Counted from the stretch's first letter, positions 31,686 through 41,074 are shown. The stretch: 64,000 bases of DNA from Rhodococcus antarcticus (GCF_026153295.1 NZ_CP110615.1:1240001-1304000), one strand, 5' to 3'. Notes: generated by a model from the sequence alone, not told the origin. Program-made: numbers and translations.

Positions 31686-33175
31686 GATGGGGCACCGGTG
31701 GGCTTGGTGATCGCGCGCTTGAGGATCTTGCCGGTGGCGCCCTTGGGCAGGTCGTCGAGGACCCAGACCGCCCGCGGGTACTTGTACGGCGCAACCCGGG
31801 CCTTCACGTACTCCCGGAGCTCGTCAGCGCTGACCTCGGCTCCGGGGCGCAGCGAGACGGCCGCACCGACCTCCTCCCCATGAGTTGGGTGGGGGAGTCC
31901 GATGACCGCGGCCTCGCGCACGGCAGGGTGCTCGTAGAGCACCTCCTCGACCTCCCGCGGGTAGACGTTGAAGCCACCGCGGATGATCAGCTCCTTCTTG
32001 CGGTCGACGATGAAGTAGAAGCCGTCGTCGTCGACGGTGCCCAGGTCGCCGGTGGCGAACCAGCCCTCGGCGTTGATCGCCTCGGCGGTCGCCTCGGGGC
32101 GGTTCCAGTACCCCTTCATCACGTTGTGGCCGCGAATGCAGATCTCGCCGACCTCGCCGGGGGGCGAATCGGAGCCGTCGTCGTTGACGAGCTTGAACTC
32201 GACGCCGGGGATCGGGGTCCCGATCGAGCCGACCTTCGCCTGCTCGACGCGGTTGAAGCTGGCCACCGGCGAGGTCTCGGAGAGCCCGTAGCCCTCGATG
32301 ATCTTCGCGCCGTAGGTGGCCTCGAACGCGCGCACCACCTCACCCGGCAGTGCCGCACCACCAGAGGAACACAGCCTGAGGCTGGCGGCCTTGTCGGGGT
32401 TGGCGCCCGGGAGGTTGGCCAGAGCCGTGTACATCGTCGGTACACCTTCGAGGATCGTCACCTGGTTGGCGGCGATGGAGTCCAGCACCACCTGGGCGTC
32501 GAAGCGCGGGATCAGAACTAGCAGTGCGCCGGCGGCCACGCTCGCGTTCAACCCGCAGGTGAGCCCGAAGACGTGGAACAGCGGCAGGCAGCCCATGATC
32601 ACGTCCTGCTCACCGATGGTCATCAGGTCCTCGACACAGACGCGCAGGTTCCTGTCGAGACCGCCGTGGGTCAGCTCTGCGCCCTTGGGTGTCCCGGTCG
32701 TGCCGGAGGTGTAGAGGATGACCGCGGTCTCGTCGGGTTCACGCTCGAGGATGGGCGCCGGCTCCTGGCCGAGGAGCCCGGGCAGGACCGAGGCGTCGAC
32801 GACCTCGACCCGGCAGCCCTCGCTCGCGTGGGCGGTGTCCTCCGCCGAGGCCGACTCGTGCGCCCAGAGCAGCACCATGCCGGAGTCAGCCGTGTAGTGG
32901 GTGATCTCCCGTCCCTTGAGCAGCGGGTTCATCGGCACCACGACGGCACCCAGGCGCAGGGCCCCGTAGAACAGCACCGGGAACTCGAGCAGGTTCGGCA
33001 CCATCACACCGACCCGGTCGCCCGGCTGCACACCGAGGGCGGCCATCTTCCCGGCGGCACGGCCGGCCAGGTCGTCGAGCTCGCCGTACGTCAGGGTGGT
33101 CGCGCCAAGCCGTAGCGCTGGGCGGTCGGGGAACGTCGTGGCGCTCTGCGTCAGGTTCTCGGCGAGGTTGGTCAT
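31682..33175 (-). CDS. Long-chain fatty-acid-CoA ligase-type AMP-forming synthetase
   Basis: A 497-residue ANL-superfamily enzyme. The P-loop-like YTSGTTGTPKGAELTH, the adenylate motif GYGLSETSP, the GWFATGDLG hinge region, and the C-terminal lysine in KGATGKILKR are all present. It activates a carboxylic acid with ATP and joins CoA. The near-standard length and full motif set indicate an active enzyme; chain length is not predictable. It lies between the hydrolase and SDR genes in a lipid/PHA block. Confidence 0.93.
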   Translation of the reverse strand: MTNLAENLTQSATTFPDRPALRLGATTLTYGELDDLAGRAAGKMAALGVQPGDRVGVMVPNLLEFPVLFYGALRLGAVVVPMNPLLKGREITHYTADSGMVLLWAHESASAEDTAHASEGCRVEVVDASVLPGLLGQEPAPILEREPDETAVILYTSGTTGTPKGAELTHGGLDRNLRVCVEDLMTIGEQDVIMGCLPLFHVFGLTCGLNASVAAGALLVLIPRFDAQVVLDSIAANQVTILEGVPTMYTALANLPGANPDKAASLRLCSSGGAALPGEVVRAFEATYGAKIIEGYGLSETSPVASFNRVEQAKVGSIGTPIPGVEFKLVNDDGSDSPPGEVGEICIRGHNVMKGYWNRPEATAEAINAEGWFATGDLGTVDDDGFYFIVDRKKELIIRGGFNVYPREVEEVLYEHPAVREAAVIGLPHPTHGEEVGAAVSLRPGAEVSADELREYVKARVAPYKYPRAVWVLDDLPKGATGKILKRAITKPTGAPS

Positions 33176-33227
33176 CGCGCTGCTCCGTCTGGTTGTTCGA
33201 GTATCGCGAGGGGGGACGGTCCGGTGA

Positions 33228-33992
33228 TCACGTGGCGAGCACGCCGCCTTCGACCGGGAGAGTGATCCCGGTCACGTATCCGCCGGCGTCGCTGGCGAGG
33301 AAGAGCAGGGCGGCGCCGATCTCCGCGTGCCTGCCGAGGCGGCCCACCAACGTGCGCGGGATGACCACCTGCTCGACGTACTCGTCTCCGAACTGATCGG
33401 TCATCTCGGACTCGAAGTAGCCCGGCGCGAGCGCGTTGACCCGGATGCCCTTGCGCGGGCCCCACTGCTGGGCGAGGTCGCGGGTCAGCCCGATCAGGCC
33501 GGCCTTGCTGGAGGCGTAGGCCGCCTGGGGAAGGCCCATCGTGGTGAGGCCGAGGACGCTGCTGATGTTGACGATCGAGCTGCCTGGCTGCATCACCTTG
33601 CCGGCGGCCTGGGCCATCCAGTAGCAGGCGTTGAGGTTCAGCTCGATGACCGAGCGGAACTGCTCGGGGGTCTCCCGGGTCGCGGGTACGGCGGTCCCGA
33701 CGCCCGCGTTGTTCACCAGCACGTCAACCCGTCCGAAGGCGGCCATCGCCGCGTCGATGAGCCCCTGGCAGTCCTCGGGGCTGGTCACGTCGGTGCGGAC
33801 GGCGATGGCCCTGCCGCCGAGGGCTTCCACCTTGGTCACGGTGTCGGCGAGCTTGTCCTCGCGCCGCGCGCCCAGGGCGAGGTCGGCGCCGGCCTCGGCC
33901 AGCGCGAGTGCGAAGGTCACACCCAGACCGCTGGATGCGCCGGTGACCACCGCGACCTTGCCGTCGAGCCGGAAGCTGTCCAGAAAACTCAT
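33228..33992 (-). CDS. Short-chain dehydrogenase/reductase
   Basis: A 254-residue classical SDR with VVTGASSGLGVTFAL (cofactor loop), LVNNAGVG, Ser in NISSVLG, and YASSKAG (catalytic YxxxK). PGYFESEMTDQF and GYVTGITLPVEGG complete the pattern. Family members with this context reduce 3-oxoacyl or oxidise 3-hydroxyacyl compounds. As it lies between a PHA synthase operon and a CoA ligase, acetoacetyl-CoA-type reduction is possible. Its start is one base beyond the GNAT gene stop. Confidence 0.9.
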   Translation of the reverse strand: MSFLDSFRLDGKVAVVTGASSGLGVTFALALAEAGADLALGARREDKLADTVTKVEALGGRAIAVRTDVTSPEDCQGLIDAAMAAFGRVDVLVNNAGVGTAVPATRETPEQFRSVIELNLNACYWMAQAAGKVMQPGSSIVNISSVLGLTTMGLPQAAYASSKAGLIGLTRDLAQQWGPRKGIRVNALAPGYFESEMTDQFGDEYVEQVVIPRTLVGRLGRHAEIGAALLFLASDAGGYVTGITLPVEGGVLAT

Positions 33993-33993
33993 G

Positions 33994-34524
33994 TCAATCG
34001 TCTCCCATCATGTCTGCCATGCCGACTGCGCTCAGCGCGTCAAATGTCTGCTCAGAGAGGTACGCCAGCATGATCAGGTCCTGCAGCTGGCCGTTCAGGT
34101 CCCGGAAGTGGTCCCGCAGCAGGGCCTCACCGGTGAAGCCGAGGTCCAGGAACATCTCCGTGATCCGCTCCTGCGCCGCCGGCACCTCGACGACCACCTT
34201 CAGCAGGCCCGACCGCACGGCGTGGGCGACCGCGTGCTGTGCCAGCTTGCGTCCGATGCCGCGCCCCCGCGTCGCGGGGTCGACCACAAGACGGAGCTCG
34301 GCGACGTGGTTCGACCAGCTGGTCAGTCTCAGCAGGGCCGCAACACCGTTGACGGTGCCGTCGTCGTCGACGTCGACCCAGCGCTGACCTGGGGCGGCGG
34401 GCCAGGCCCCCAGGGCCGCAGGCGTGACGTCCTCCTTGATGAAGGTCAGGTCGCTCTCGGGCAGCCGCCCGAAGAAGGCTGTGAGCTGCTCGACGTGCCC
34501 GGGGGTGAAGTCCTGGATGCTCAC
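33994..34524 (-). CDS. GNAT-family N-acetyltransferase
   Basis: A 176-residue protein with the acetyl-CoA binding motif LVVDPATRGRGIGRKLAQHAV (R/Q-x-x-G-x-G/A) and the C-terminal strand LGFTGEALLRDHFRD. It transfers an acyl group from acyl-CoA to an amine; the substrate is unknown. It overlaps the PHA synthase stop by ATGA and is therefore made with it, an uncommon pairing. It could modify the synthase or a granule protein, or simply share expression. Confidence 0.85.
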   Translation of the reverse strand: MSIQDFTPGHVEQLTAFFGRLPESDLTFIKEDVTPAALGAWPAAPGQRWVDVDDDGTVNGVAALLRLTSWSNHVAELRLVVDPATRGRGIGRKLAQHAVAHAVRSGLLKVVVEVPAAQERITEMFLDLGFTGEALLRDHFRDLNGQLQDLIMLAYLSEQTFDALSAVGMADMMGDD

Positions 34525-35594
34525 GACCTGTCCTCGCTCTGCTTCTTGAGGAAATCGATGATGACGGGGAGCGTGTTGCGGGCTGCGCCGCGACCGACCA
34601 TCAGGCCGACGTGGCCGGCGTCCAGCCGTAGCTCCTGCTTGTCCTCGGACCCGATCAGCCCGAGGAGGGGGGTGGCGGCGGCCGGCGGGATGATGTGGTC
34701 GCGCAGCCCGAGGACGTGCAGGAAGGGCACGGTGATGTCCGCGAGTCGTACATGGTCACCGCCGAGGAAGACTCGGTCGTTGATGAACGCGTTGTCGGTG
34801 ACCAGTCGCTTGAACTGACGGGCGACTCCGCCGGGCAGCGGCACCTGGTCGCTGCCCCATCCGGCCATGGCCTGGTAGGCGGTGACGAACTCGTCGCTCC
34901 ACAGCTTCTCGAGCAGGTTGACCCGGGAGGTCACCTCACCCACAGGAGCGAGCGCGCGAAATCCCTGGGCGATCACCCCGGCCGGGACCATGCCGTCGAC
35001 GCCCAGCACGTCCTCGAGGTCGGTGCGAGCCAGGATGTCGGTCATCGGTCCGCACTGCTGCAGGTCCGCCGGCGTCGTCAGAACGGTGAGGCTACGCAGC
35101 GGCGAGTCGGGGTGGTGCGCGGCGTACAGCGCCGCGAGCACGCCACCGAAGCAGTAGCCGAGCAGGTTCACGCTGTCGCCGCCTGACAGCTCGCAGACCC
35201 GCTCGATGGCGGCAGGAATGTAGGAGTCGACGTAGTCCTCGAGCTGGTTGGCCGCGTCACGCTCGTCAGGGACGCCCCAGTCGAGCATGTACACGTCGAA
35301 ACCGGCCCCCACCAGCTGTTCGATGACGCTGTTGCCGGGGCGCAGGTCGAGGATGTAGCTCTTGTTGAACAGGCTGTAGAGGATCAGCAGCGGGGGCTTC
35401 AGGGAGTCCTGCTCGCTGCGGTAGTGCCACAGCTCGGTGCGGCCGTGACTCCACACCACGTCCTTGGGGCTCAGCCCGACGTCGGTCCGCTGGATGCCGG
35501 TCGCCATCCGGATGCCGTTGCGTGCACGCAGCGCGTTGCGCTCGACCTCGCGGCGGACGCGGTCAATCGTGCTCAGGCCGGGAATCGACACCAT
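34521..35594 (-). CDS. phaC: Poly(3-hydroxyalkanoate) synthase, class III-like catalytic subunit
   Basis: A 357-residue alpha/beta-hydrolase-fold protein. The lipase-like box LLGYCFGGVLA carries Cys148 where class III PhaC has its nucleophile. VYMLDWGVPDERD, LGLRDHIIPP (Asp) and LDAGHVGLM (His) complete the triad. Class I enzymes are ~590 residues; this short form needs a second subunit, which fits the small coiled-coil gene upstream that overlaps it by 32 bases. It polymerises 3-hydroxyacyl-CoA into storage granules. GGAGG lies 9 nt upstream of the ATG. Confidence 0.9.
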   Translation of the reverse strand: MVSIPGLSTIDRVRREVERNALRARNGIRMATGIQRTDVGLSPKDVVWSHGRTELWHYRSEQDSLKPPLLILYSLFNKSYILDLRPGNSVIEQLVGAGFDVYMLDWGVPDERDAANQLEDYVDSYIPAAIERVCELSGGDSVNLLGYCFGGVLAALYAAHHPDSPLRSLTVLTTPADLQQCGPMTDILARTDLEDVLGVDGMVPAGVIAQGFRALAPVGEVTSRVNLLEKLWSDEFVTAYQAMAGWGSDQVPLPGGVARQFKRLVTDNAFINDRVFLGGDHVRLADITVPFLHVLGLRDHIIPPAAATPLLGLIGSEDKQELRLDAGHVGLMVGRGAARNTLPVIIDFLKKQSEDRS

Positions 35595-35886
35595 GTCGCT
35601 TCGCCTCCTTCCGTGCTCGCTGGAGCTCGAGGGACAGCAGCCGCACCTCGCGGTCGAGGGAGCCGACCTGCTGCTTGAGGCGCTGCATGTCTGTGCCCGC
35701 GGGGAGGTTGACCGCGTGCCAGGCCCGTGCAGCGACCTTGTCCAGCTCGGTGCGGACAACCTTCTGCACACCGGTGAGCAGCGCAGCTGCTTGGGCGAAC
35801 CCCTCGGAGTGGGTGAGCTCGTTGGCCAGCGGTGTGGCCAGCTTCTCGACCTTGTCGAAGAGGCCACGAGGTCCCGGAAGACCCAT
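35563..35886 (-). CDS. PhaE/phasin-like small subunit
   Basis: A 107-residue, mostly helical protein. A central amphipathic helix (FAQAAALLTGVQKVVRTELD) and a C-terminal heptad-like coiled coil (MQRLKQQVGSLDREVRLLSL) resemble the C-terminal part of PhaE and polyhydroxyalkanoate granule proteins. Classical PhaE is ~350 residues, so this would be a minimal form. AGGAG lies 6 nt before the ATG. The 32-base overlap with phaC argues for coupled synthesis of a two-subunit synthase. Confidence 0.7.
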   Translation of the reverse strand: MGLPGPRGLFDKVEKLATPLANELTHSEGFAQAAALLTGVQKVVRTELDKVAARAWHAVNLPAGTDMQRLKQQVGSLDREVRLLSLELQRARKEAKRHGVDSRPEHD

Positions 35887-36331
35887 CACGCACTCCTGCG
35901 ATGAAGGTGGGCCGGCCCACCGGCCAGTCCGGCGTGGTTCGGCTCGTGCCGAGCTCGAGGTCGGGCTCGAGGCTCTCCAGCAGCTTCCGCGCCGCGGACG
36001 GGCTCTGAGCGACCCGGAACGCGGCCAGCGGGTGGGCATGCGTCTGAGGCTGTTCGGCGAGCAGGGGGAAAAGCGGTGTCTGACCCAGGACGTGTCTCAC
36101 TGCCGCCAACGGATCGCATCCGGAGGTTCCCCGCCTGCCGGTCGGCTGAGGTGTCGGGACGTGACAGAGGTCTCATGGGATGCGACACTAACCTCTCGCG
36201 TCATCGAGTTGCCGCCAATCCCGTACTCCGGTTCCTCGCATCATGGTGGACCCGGCCCTCTCCCGAGTCGCCGAGGAATTGATGGAGGGTTGCATGGCCC
36301 ACCTGGGCAGCTCGGGGCCGCAGTCGTGCCG
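35887..36331. other. Divergent promoter region between the PHA and acyl-CoA dehydrogenase units
   Basis: No gene is supported. It must hold promoters for both the phaE/phaC operon and the acyl-CoA dehydrogenase genes. No strong palindrome was found. Confidence 0.45.
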
Positions 36332-36445
36332 GTGAAGGTGCTGTGGAAGGAAGGCAGGACGATCCGCGACCTCGTGGAGCTCCCGAGAGGTCCGAACGGC
36401 ATGATCGTCGAGCGGGCGACCACACCACCGAAGGCAACGTCATGA
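36332..36445 (+). CDS. Possible 37-residue small protein coupled to the acyl-CoA dehydrogenase gene
   Basis: A GTG frame containing VKVLWKEGRTIRDLVELPRG whose stop overlaps the dehydrogenase start as ATGA. The overlap and ordinary residue mix suggest coding, but no ribosome site or family is seen. It may be the tail of a lost gene. Confidence 0.28.
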   Translation: MKVLWKEGRTIRDLVELPRGPNGMIVERATTPPKATS

Positions 36446-37632
36446 CCGGCCGCGACAACATCGGGCGTTCACTGTTCACCGACTACCTCGGCTTGCAGGA
36501 CGAGCTCACCGAGCAGGAGCTCGACTATCTCGAGCGGACCCGCCGCTTCGTCGACCACGAGGTGCTGCCGGTGATCGGCGACTACTGGCAGCGAGCCGAG
36601 TTCCCGTTCGAGCTCATCGCCAAGATGGCCGAGCTCGGTATCGTCGGTGACGGGATCGAAGGCTACGGCTGCCCCCAGATGAGTCCGACCGCGTCGGGGC
36701 TGATCAACATGGAGCTCAGCCGCGGCGACGGCAGCCTGGGCACCTTCTTGGGGGTGCAGTCCGGGCTTGCGATGCGGTCGATCGCACTGCTTGGTTCGCA
36801 GGAGCAGAAGCAGCGCTGGCTGCCCGGGATGGCCGCCCTCGAGGTGATCGGGGCCTTCGCCCTCACCGAACCCGAGCACGGCTCGGACTCGGTCGGCCTC
36901 GAGGCCTCGCTGCACCGCGACGGCGACGCCTACGTCCTCTCCGGCCGCAAGCGGTGGATCGGTAACGGATCGATCGCCGACGTCGTCGTCGTCTGGGCCA
37001 GGGACACCGAGGATGGTGCCGTCAAGGGCCTGCTGCTGGAGAAGGACACCCCGGGCTTCCAGGCCGAGGTCATGCTGGGCAAGGGCTCGGTCCGAGCTGT
37101 CTGGCAGGCCGATCTCACCTTCACCGACGTCCGTGTCCCGCTGGACAACAAGCTGCCTGGTGCCAACACGTTCAAGGATGCCAGCGTGGTCCTGGCCTCG
37201 ACCCGGAACTCGGTGGCCTGGGCCGCGCTCGGGCACGCTGTCGCGGCGTACGAGGTGGCGTTGACCTACTCCAAGGAGCGGATCCAGTTCGGCAAGCCAC
37301 TTGCGACCAAGCAGCTCGTGCAGGACAAGCTCGTCCGGATGCTGGCCGAGGTCACCACCATGCAGCTCTACTGTCTGCGGCTGGCCAAGCTGCTCGAGGC
37401 CGGCAAGCTGACCGACACGATCTCGGCTCTGGCGAAGATGAACAACACCCGCAAAGCCCGCGAGGTCATCGCGATGGCCAGGGATCTGCTCGGTGGCAAC
37501 GGCATCCTGTTGGAGAACCACGTCATCCGGCACATGGCCGACATTGAAGCGATCTACACCTACGAGGGAACCGCCGACATCCAGACCCTCATCGTCGGTC
37601 GGGAAATCACCGGGATGAGCGCCTTCACCTGA
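36442..37632 (+). CDS. Acyl-CoA dehydrogenase (glutaryl-CoA dehydrogenase-like)
   Basis: A 396-residue flavoenzyme. IGAFALTEPEHGSDSVGL is the FAD/substrate signature, RKRWIGNGSIADV the flavin-binding strand, and IYTYEGTADIQTLIVGREI contains the catalytic Glu in the YEGT position used by glutaryl-CoA dehydrogenases. The protein has the full family length. It shares strong similarity, block by block, with the C-terminal half of the next gene (RWIGNG-FADVVVVWARDT), so the two arose by duplication. It oxidises an acyl-CoA to the enoyl-CoA. Confidence 0.93.
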   Translation: MTGRDNIGRSLFTDYLGLQDELTEQELDYLERTRRFVDHEVLPVIGDYWQRAEFPFELIAKMAELGIVGDGIEGYGCPQMSPTASGLINMELSRGDGSLGTFLGVQSGLAMRSIALLGSQEQKQRWLPGMAALEVIGAFALTEPEHGSDSVGLEASLHRDGDAYVLSGRKRWIGNGSIADVVVVWARDTEDGAVKGLLLEKDTPGFQAEVMLGKGSVRAVWQADLTFTDVRVPLDNKLPGANTFKDASVVLASTRNSVAWAALGHAVAAYEVALTYSKERIQFGKPLATKQLVQDKLVRMLAEVTTMQLYCLRLAKLLEAGKLTDTISALAKMNNTRKAREVIAMARDLLGGNGILLENHVIRHMADIEAIYTYEGTADIQTLIVGREITGMSAFT

Positions 37633-37678
37633 GGTGACGGCAACATCCGCGAGCCGCCATCCACAAGGGAGTCCTGCC

Positions 37679-39826
37679 ATGTCGAACCGCGAAGGCCGAA
37701 CGGCGGCCGTGATCGGCGCCGGAACGATCGGGCTGTCCTGGGCCACCCTCTTCGCCGGTCACGGCCTTCGGGTGCGGGTCAACGACCCGAGAGCCGACCT
37801 CGAGGACACCGTGCAGGAAACCGTCCGGCAGTTCGCGGCTACCTTGCCCGGCGGACCCTACGACCCAGAGGTGCTGCTGGGACTGATCGAGGTGCAGCCC
37901 GACCTCGAGCAGGCTGTTCGTGGTGTCGACATCGTGCAGGAGAACGGCCCCGAGGACATCGGCGTCAAGCGCGAGCTGTTCGCCCGTATCGAGCGGGCCG
38001 CGCCACCCGGGGCGATGCTGCTGTCGTCGACCTCGGGACTGATGCCCACCGACATGAGCGCCGACATGACCGACCCCGGCCGGCTTCTGGTCGGACACCC
38101 GTTCAACCCGCCGCACGTCATCCCGCTGGTCGAGATCGTGCCGGGACAGCACAGCTCGACCGCGGCGGTCGATGCAGCGGTCGCCTTCTACACCGAGCTC
38201 GGCAAGCAGCCGGTCGTGCTGCACAAGGAGATCGGCGGCTTCGTGGCCAACCGGCTGCAGTCGGCGCTGTTCCGCGAGAGCGTCAGCCTGGTCCTCAAGG
38301 GGGTCGTCACCGCCGAGGAGCTGGACCTCGTGGTCACCTCGTCGGTCGGCCCACGGTGGGCGACGGCCGGGCCGTTCGAGAGCTACCACCTGGGGGGCGG
38401 TCCCGGTGGGCTGCGGCACCTGCTGGAGCACCTCGGCCCTGGAATGGCCCGCCGGTGGAAGGACCTCGGCGAGCCCGAGCTCACCGCCGAGACCATCGAC
38501 CTGCTCAGCACCGCTACCGAGGCACGCTTTCGTGACCAGAGCTACGAACAACGGATGGCGGTGCGTGACCGCAAGCAGCTGGCCGTGCTGGCCGCCAGGG
38601 ACGGCACCGAACCCGTCGCCGAAACGACCCCAGCGCGCCCCGTGTCAGCCGGCATCCCGCAGCTGCTCGGCGACTTCTACGGTTACGAGCAGCTCTTGCC
38701 GGCCGCCGACCAGGAGGTGCTCCTGCGGGTCCGCGAGTTCGTCCAGCGCGAGATCGCCCCGATCGCCAACGACTCGTGGTCCCGATCAGAGTTCCCGCAC
38801 CACCTGGTTCCGAAGATCGCCGAGCTGGGGATCGTCGGTATCGGCTACCCCCGGCCGGACCGCCCCACCGCCAGCCGGTTGCTGACGTCGTTCATCAGCC
38901 TGGAGTTCTCCCGGGTCGACACCTCGATGGCGACCTTCTTCGGCGTCCACAACGGCTTGGCGATGGGCAGCATCGTCTTCTGCGGATCGCCGGAGCAGCA
39001 GGAGCGCTGGCTGCCGAAGATGTCCACGCTGGAGACGATCGGTGCTTTCGCCTTGACCGAACCCAACGGTGGTTCGGATGTTGCCGGCGGGCTGGAGACG
39101 ACCGCTCGTCGCGACGGCGACACCTGGGTGCTCAACGGCGCCAAGCGTTGGATCGGCAACGGGACCTTCGCCGATGTGGTCGTCGTCTGGGCCCGCGACA
39201 CCGCCGACGACCAGGTGAAGGGCTTCGTCGTCGAGCAGGGGACACCCGGATTCACCGCGACCAAGATGGAGGGCAAGCTCGCTCTGCGTACCGTCCAGAA
39301 CGCCGACATCACCCTGACCGACTGCCGCATCCCCGAGGCCAATCGCCTGCAGGGAGCCAACTCCTTCCGCGACACCGGCAAGGTCCTGCGGCACACTCGC
39401 GGCGGGGTGGCCTGGAACTCCGTCGGCTGCATGATGGGGGCCTACGAGGCGGCCGTCGACTACGCCAAGACCCGCGAGCAGTTCGGCCGCCCGATCGGCA
39501 AGTTCCAGCTGATCCAGGACCACCTGGCCAAGATGCTCGGCAACATCACCGCCTCCCTCGCCATGGGGGTGCGGGTGGCACAGCTCCAGGATGCGGACCT
39601 GTGCACCGACGAGCAGGCTGCCCTGGCCAAGTTGTTCGTCACGACCCGGATGCGGGAGACCGTGGCCAGCGGTCGGGAGATCTTCGGCGGCAACGGAGTC
39701 CTGCTCGAGTACAACGTCGCGCGCTTCTTCAACGACGCCGAGGCGCTCTACTCCTACGAGGGCACCCGGGAGATCAACACGCTGCTGGTCGGTCGCGCCA
39801 TCACGGGCTTGGGCGCGTTCGTCTAA
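37679..39826 (+). CDS. 3-hydroxyacyl-CoA dehydrogenase / acyl-CoA dehydrogenase fusion protein
   Basis: A 715-residue protein of two complete parts. Residues 1-~310: 3-hydroxyacyl-CoA (or lambda-crystallin/carnitine-type) dehydrogenase with IGAGTIG (12-18), ENGPED, GHPFNPP (His140), Glu152 and GGFVANRL. A short linker (~311-328) leads to residues ~329-715, an acyl-CoA dehydrogenase with IGAFALTEPNGGSDVAG, AKRWIGNGTFADV and YSYEGTREINTLLVG (catalytic Glu). No frameshift or stop separates them. It could carry two oxidation steps of one beta-oxidation cycle, with a hydratase (gene at 41075) between. GGGAG precedes the ATG. It ends tail-to-tail with the CaiB gene, overlapping by 3 bases. Confidence 0.92.
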   Translation: MSNREGRTAAVIGAGTIGLSWATLFAGHGLRVRVNDPRADLEDTVQETVRQFAATLPGGPYDPEVLLGLIEVQPDLEQAVRGVDIVQENGPEDIGVKRELFARIERAAPPGAMLLSSTSGLMPTDMSADMTDPGRLLVGHPFNPPHVIPLVEIVPGQHSSTAAVDAAVAFYTELGKQPVVLHKEIGGFVANRLQSALFRESVSLVLKGVVTAEELDLVVTSSVGPRWATAGPFESYHLGGGPGGLRHLLEHLGPGMARRWKDLGEPELTAETIDLLSTATEARFRDQSYEQRMAVRDRKQLAVLAARDGTEPVAETTPARPVSAGIPQLLGDFYGYEQLLPAADQEVLLRVREFVQREIAPIANDSWSRSEFPHHLVPKIAELGIVGIGYPRPDRPTASRLLTSFISLEFSRVDTSMATFFGVHNGLAMGSIVFCGSPEQQERWLPKMSTLETIGAFALTEPNGGSDVAGGLETTARRDGDTWVLNGAKRWIGNGTFADVVVVWARDTADDQVKGFVVEQGTPGFTATKMEGKLALRTVQNADITLTDCRIPEANRLQGANSFRDTGKVLRHTRGGVAWNSVGCMMGAYEAAVDYAKTREQFGRPIGKFQLIQDHLAKMLGNITASLAMGVRVAQLQDADLCTDEQAALAKLFVTTRMRETVASGREIFGGNGVLLEYNVARFFNDAEALYSYEGTREINTLLVGRAITGLGAFV

Positions 39827-41058
39827 CGTCCTGCGTCTCCGCTCGACGACGGACTGATCACGCCTTCTGCTTCCAGGGAGGCAATCTCGGCCTGGCTGAG
39901 CCCGGCTTCGGTCAGGACCTCGACGTTGTGCTGCCCGAGCTCGGGGCCGACGCCGCGCGGACCGATGTCGGCACCCCTGATCCGGATCGGCATGGCCACC
40001 GTGCGGAACCGCCCCATCGTCGGGTGCTCGATCTCAGGAAACATCCCTACGGCCTCGGCGTGCGGGTCGGCCGCCACCTCGGCGACGGTCGCGGCGGGGC
40101 CCCAGACGAAACCTGCCTCGTCGAACAACGACCCCCAGTCGGCGAGGGTCCTGGTCGCGAACAGCGCATCCATCAGGTCGGTGATCTCCGACATGTGCTC
40201 GACGCGGGCGGCGACCGTCTCGAACCGAGGGTCGGCCGCCCACTCGGGTCGACCCACCACCTCGCTGAACCGCGGCCACCAGCGCGCCTCCGGCATGAAC
40301 AGCAGCACCCACCGCTCGTCGGAGGTCAGGAAGCTCTCCTGCAGTGCGTGCAAGCGCTCGCGGCGCCCCGTCGTACGCGGGTTCTCCGCGTCGATGAGGG
40401 TCGCCGACAGGTCCGTGGCCATCGTCCAGGCAGCGGTGGCGTACAGGTTGACGTCGATCACCTGACCCTCGCCGGTGCGGTCGACCATCCGGAGCGCGGT
40501 GAGGACCGCGGCGAGCAGGGCCAGCGCCGCACTGTGGTCGCCCTGGGCGGGCCGGGCCCGCGGGGCCTGCGTGCCCGGCGGGGTGATCGAGTGGGTGATC
40601 CCACCGCGTCCGAAGAATGCCGTGATGTCATAGCCAGGTCGGGCGGTGTCGGGGCCGTCGAGTCCGTAACCGGTCAGGGTGGCGTGCACCAGCCGAGGGT
40701 TTCGGGCGTGCAGCGTCTCGGCGTCGAGACCGAACTTCTGCTGCCGCGTGGGCAGCAGGTTGTTGACGAAGACATCAGCGCCGGCTGCCAGTGTCTGGAC
40801 CAGCGCGCTGCCCTCCGGGCGGTCCAGCGCGACGGCGACTCCCCGCTTTCCGCGGTTGTCCAGATGGAAGCTGGCGTCGATGGCCGGCACACCCTCGGGC
40901 ATCGTGGGCTGCCGGGTGATGCCGCGCAGGGCATCTCCCCGCAGCGGCTCGACCTTCACCACGTCGGCGCCGAGGTCGGCCAGCATTGCGGCTGCCCCCG
41001 GGGCAGCCATCCAGTTGGCGACCTCGACGACGCGGATCCCGGAAAGCGGTGCGACCAC
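39823..41058 (-). CDS. CaiB/BaiF-family CoA transferase (family III)
   Basis: A 411-residue protein. IRVVEVANWMAAPGAAAMLA, LGADVVKVEPLRGD and DNRGKRGVAVAL are the N-terminal signatures, and YDITAFFGRGG with the catalytic Asp region GPDTARPGYD follows. These enzymes move CoA between acids. AAGGAG lies 6 nt before the GTG. It heads away from the fusion gene and is transcribed with the hydratase and decarboxylase-like genes upstream. It probably activates the pathway acid from succinyl- or acetyl-CoA. Confidence 0.9.
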   Translation of the reverse strand: MVAPLSGIRVVEVANWMAAPGAAAMLADLGADVVKVEPLRGDALRGITRQPTMPEGVPAIDASFHLDNRGKRGVAVALDRPEGSALVQTLAAGADVFVNNLLPTRQQKFGLDAETLHARNPRLVHATLTGYGLDGPDTARPGYDITAFFGRGGITHSITPPGTQAPRARPAQGDHSAALALLAAVLTALRMVDRTGEGQVIDVNLYATAAWTMATDLSATLIDAENPRTTGRRERLHALQESFLTSDERWVLLFMPEARWWPRFSEVVGRPEWAADPRFETVAARVEHMSEITDLMDALFATRTLADWGSLFDEAGFVWGPAATVAEVAADPHAEAVGMFPEIEHPTMGRFRTVAMPIRIRGADIGPRGVGPELGQHNVEVLTEAGLSQAEIASLEAEGVISPSSSGDAGR

Positions 41059-41074
41059 GACGATCTCCTTCGAA

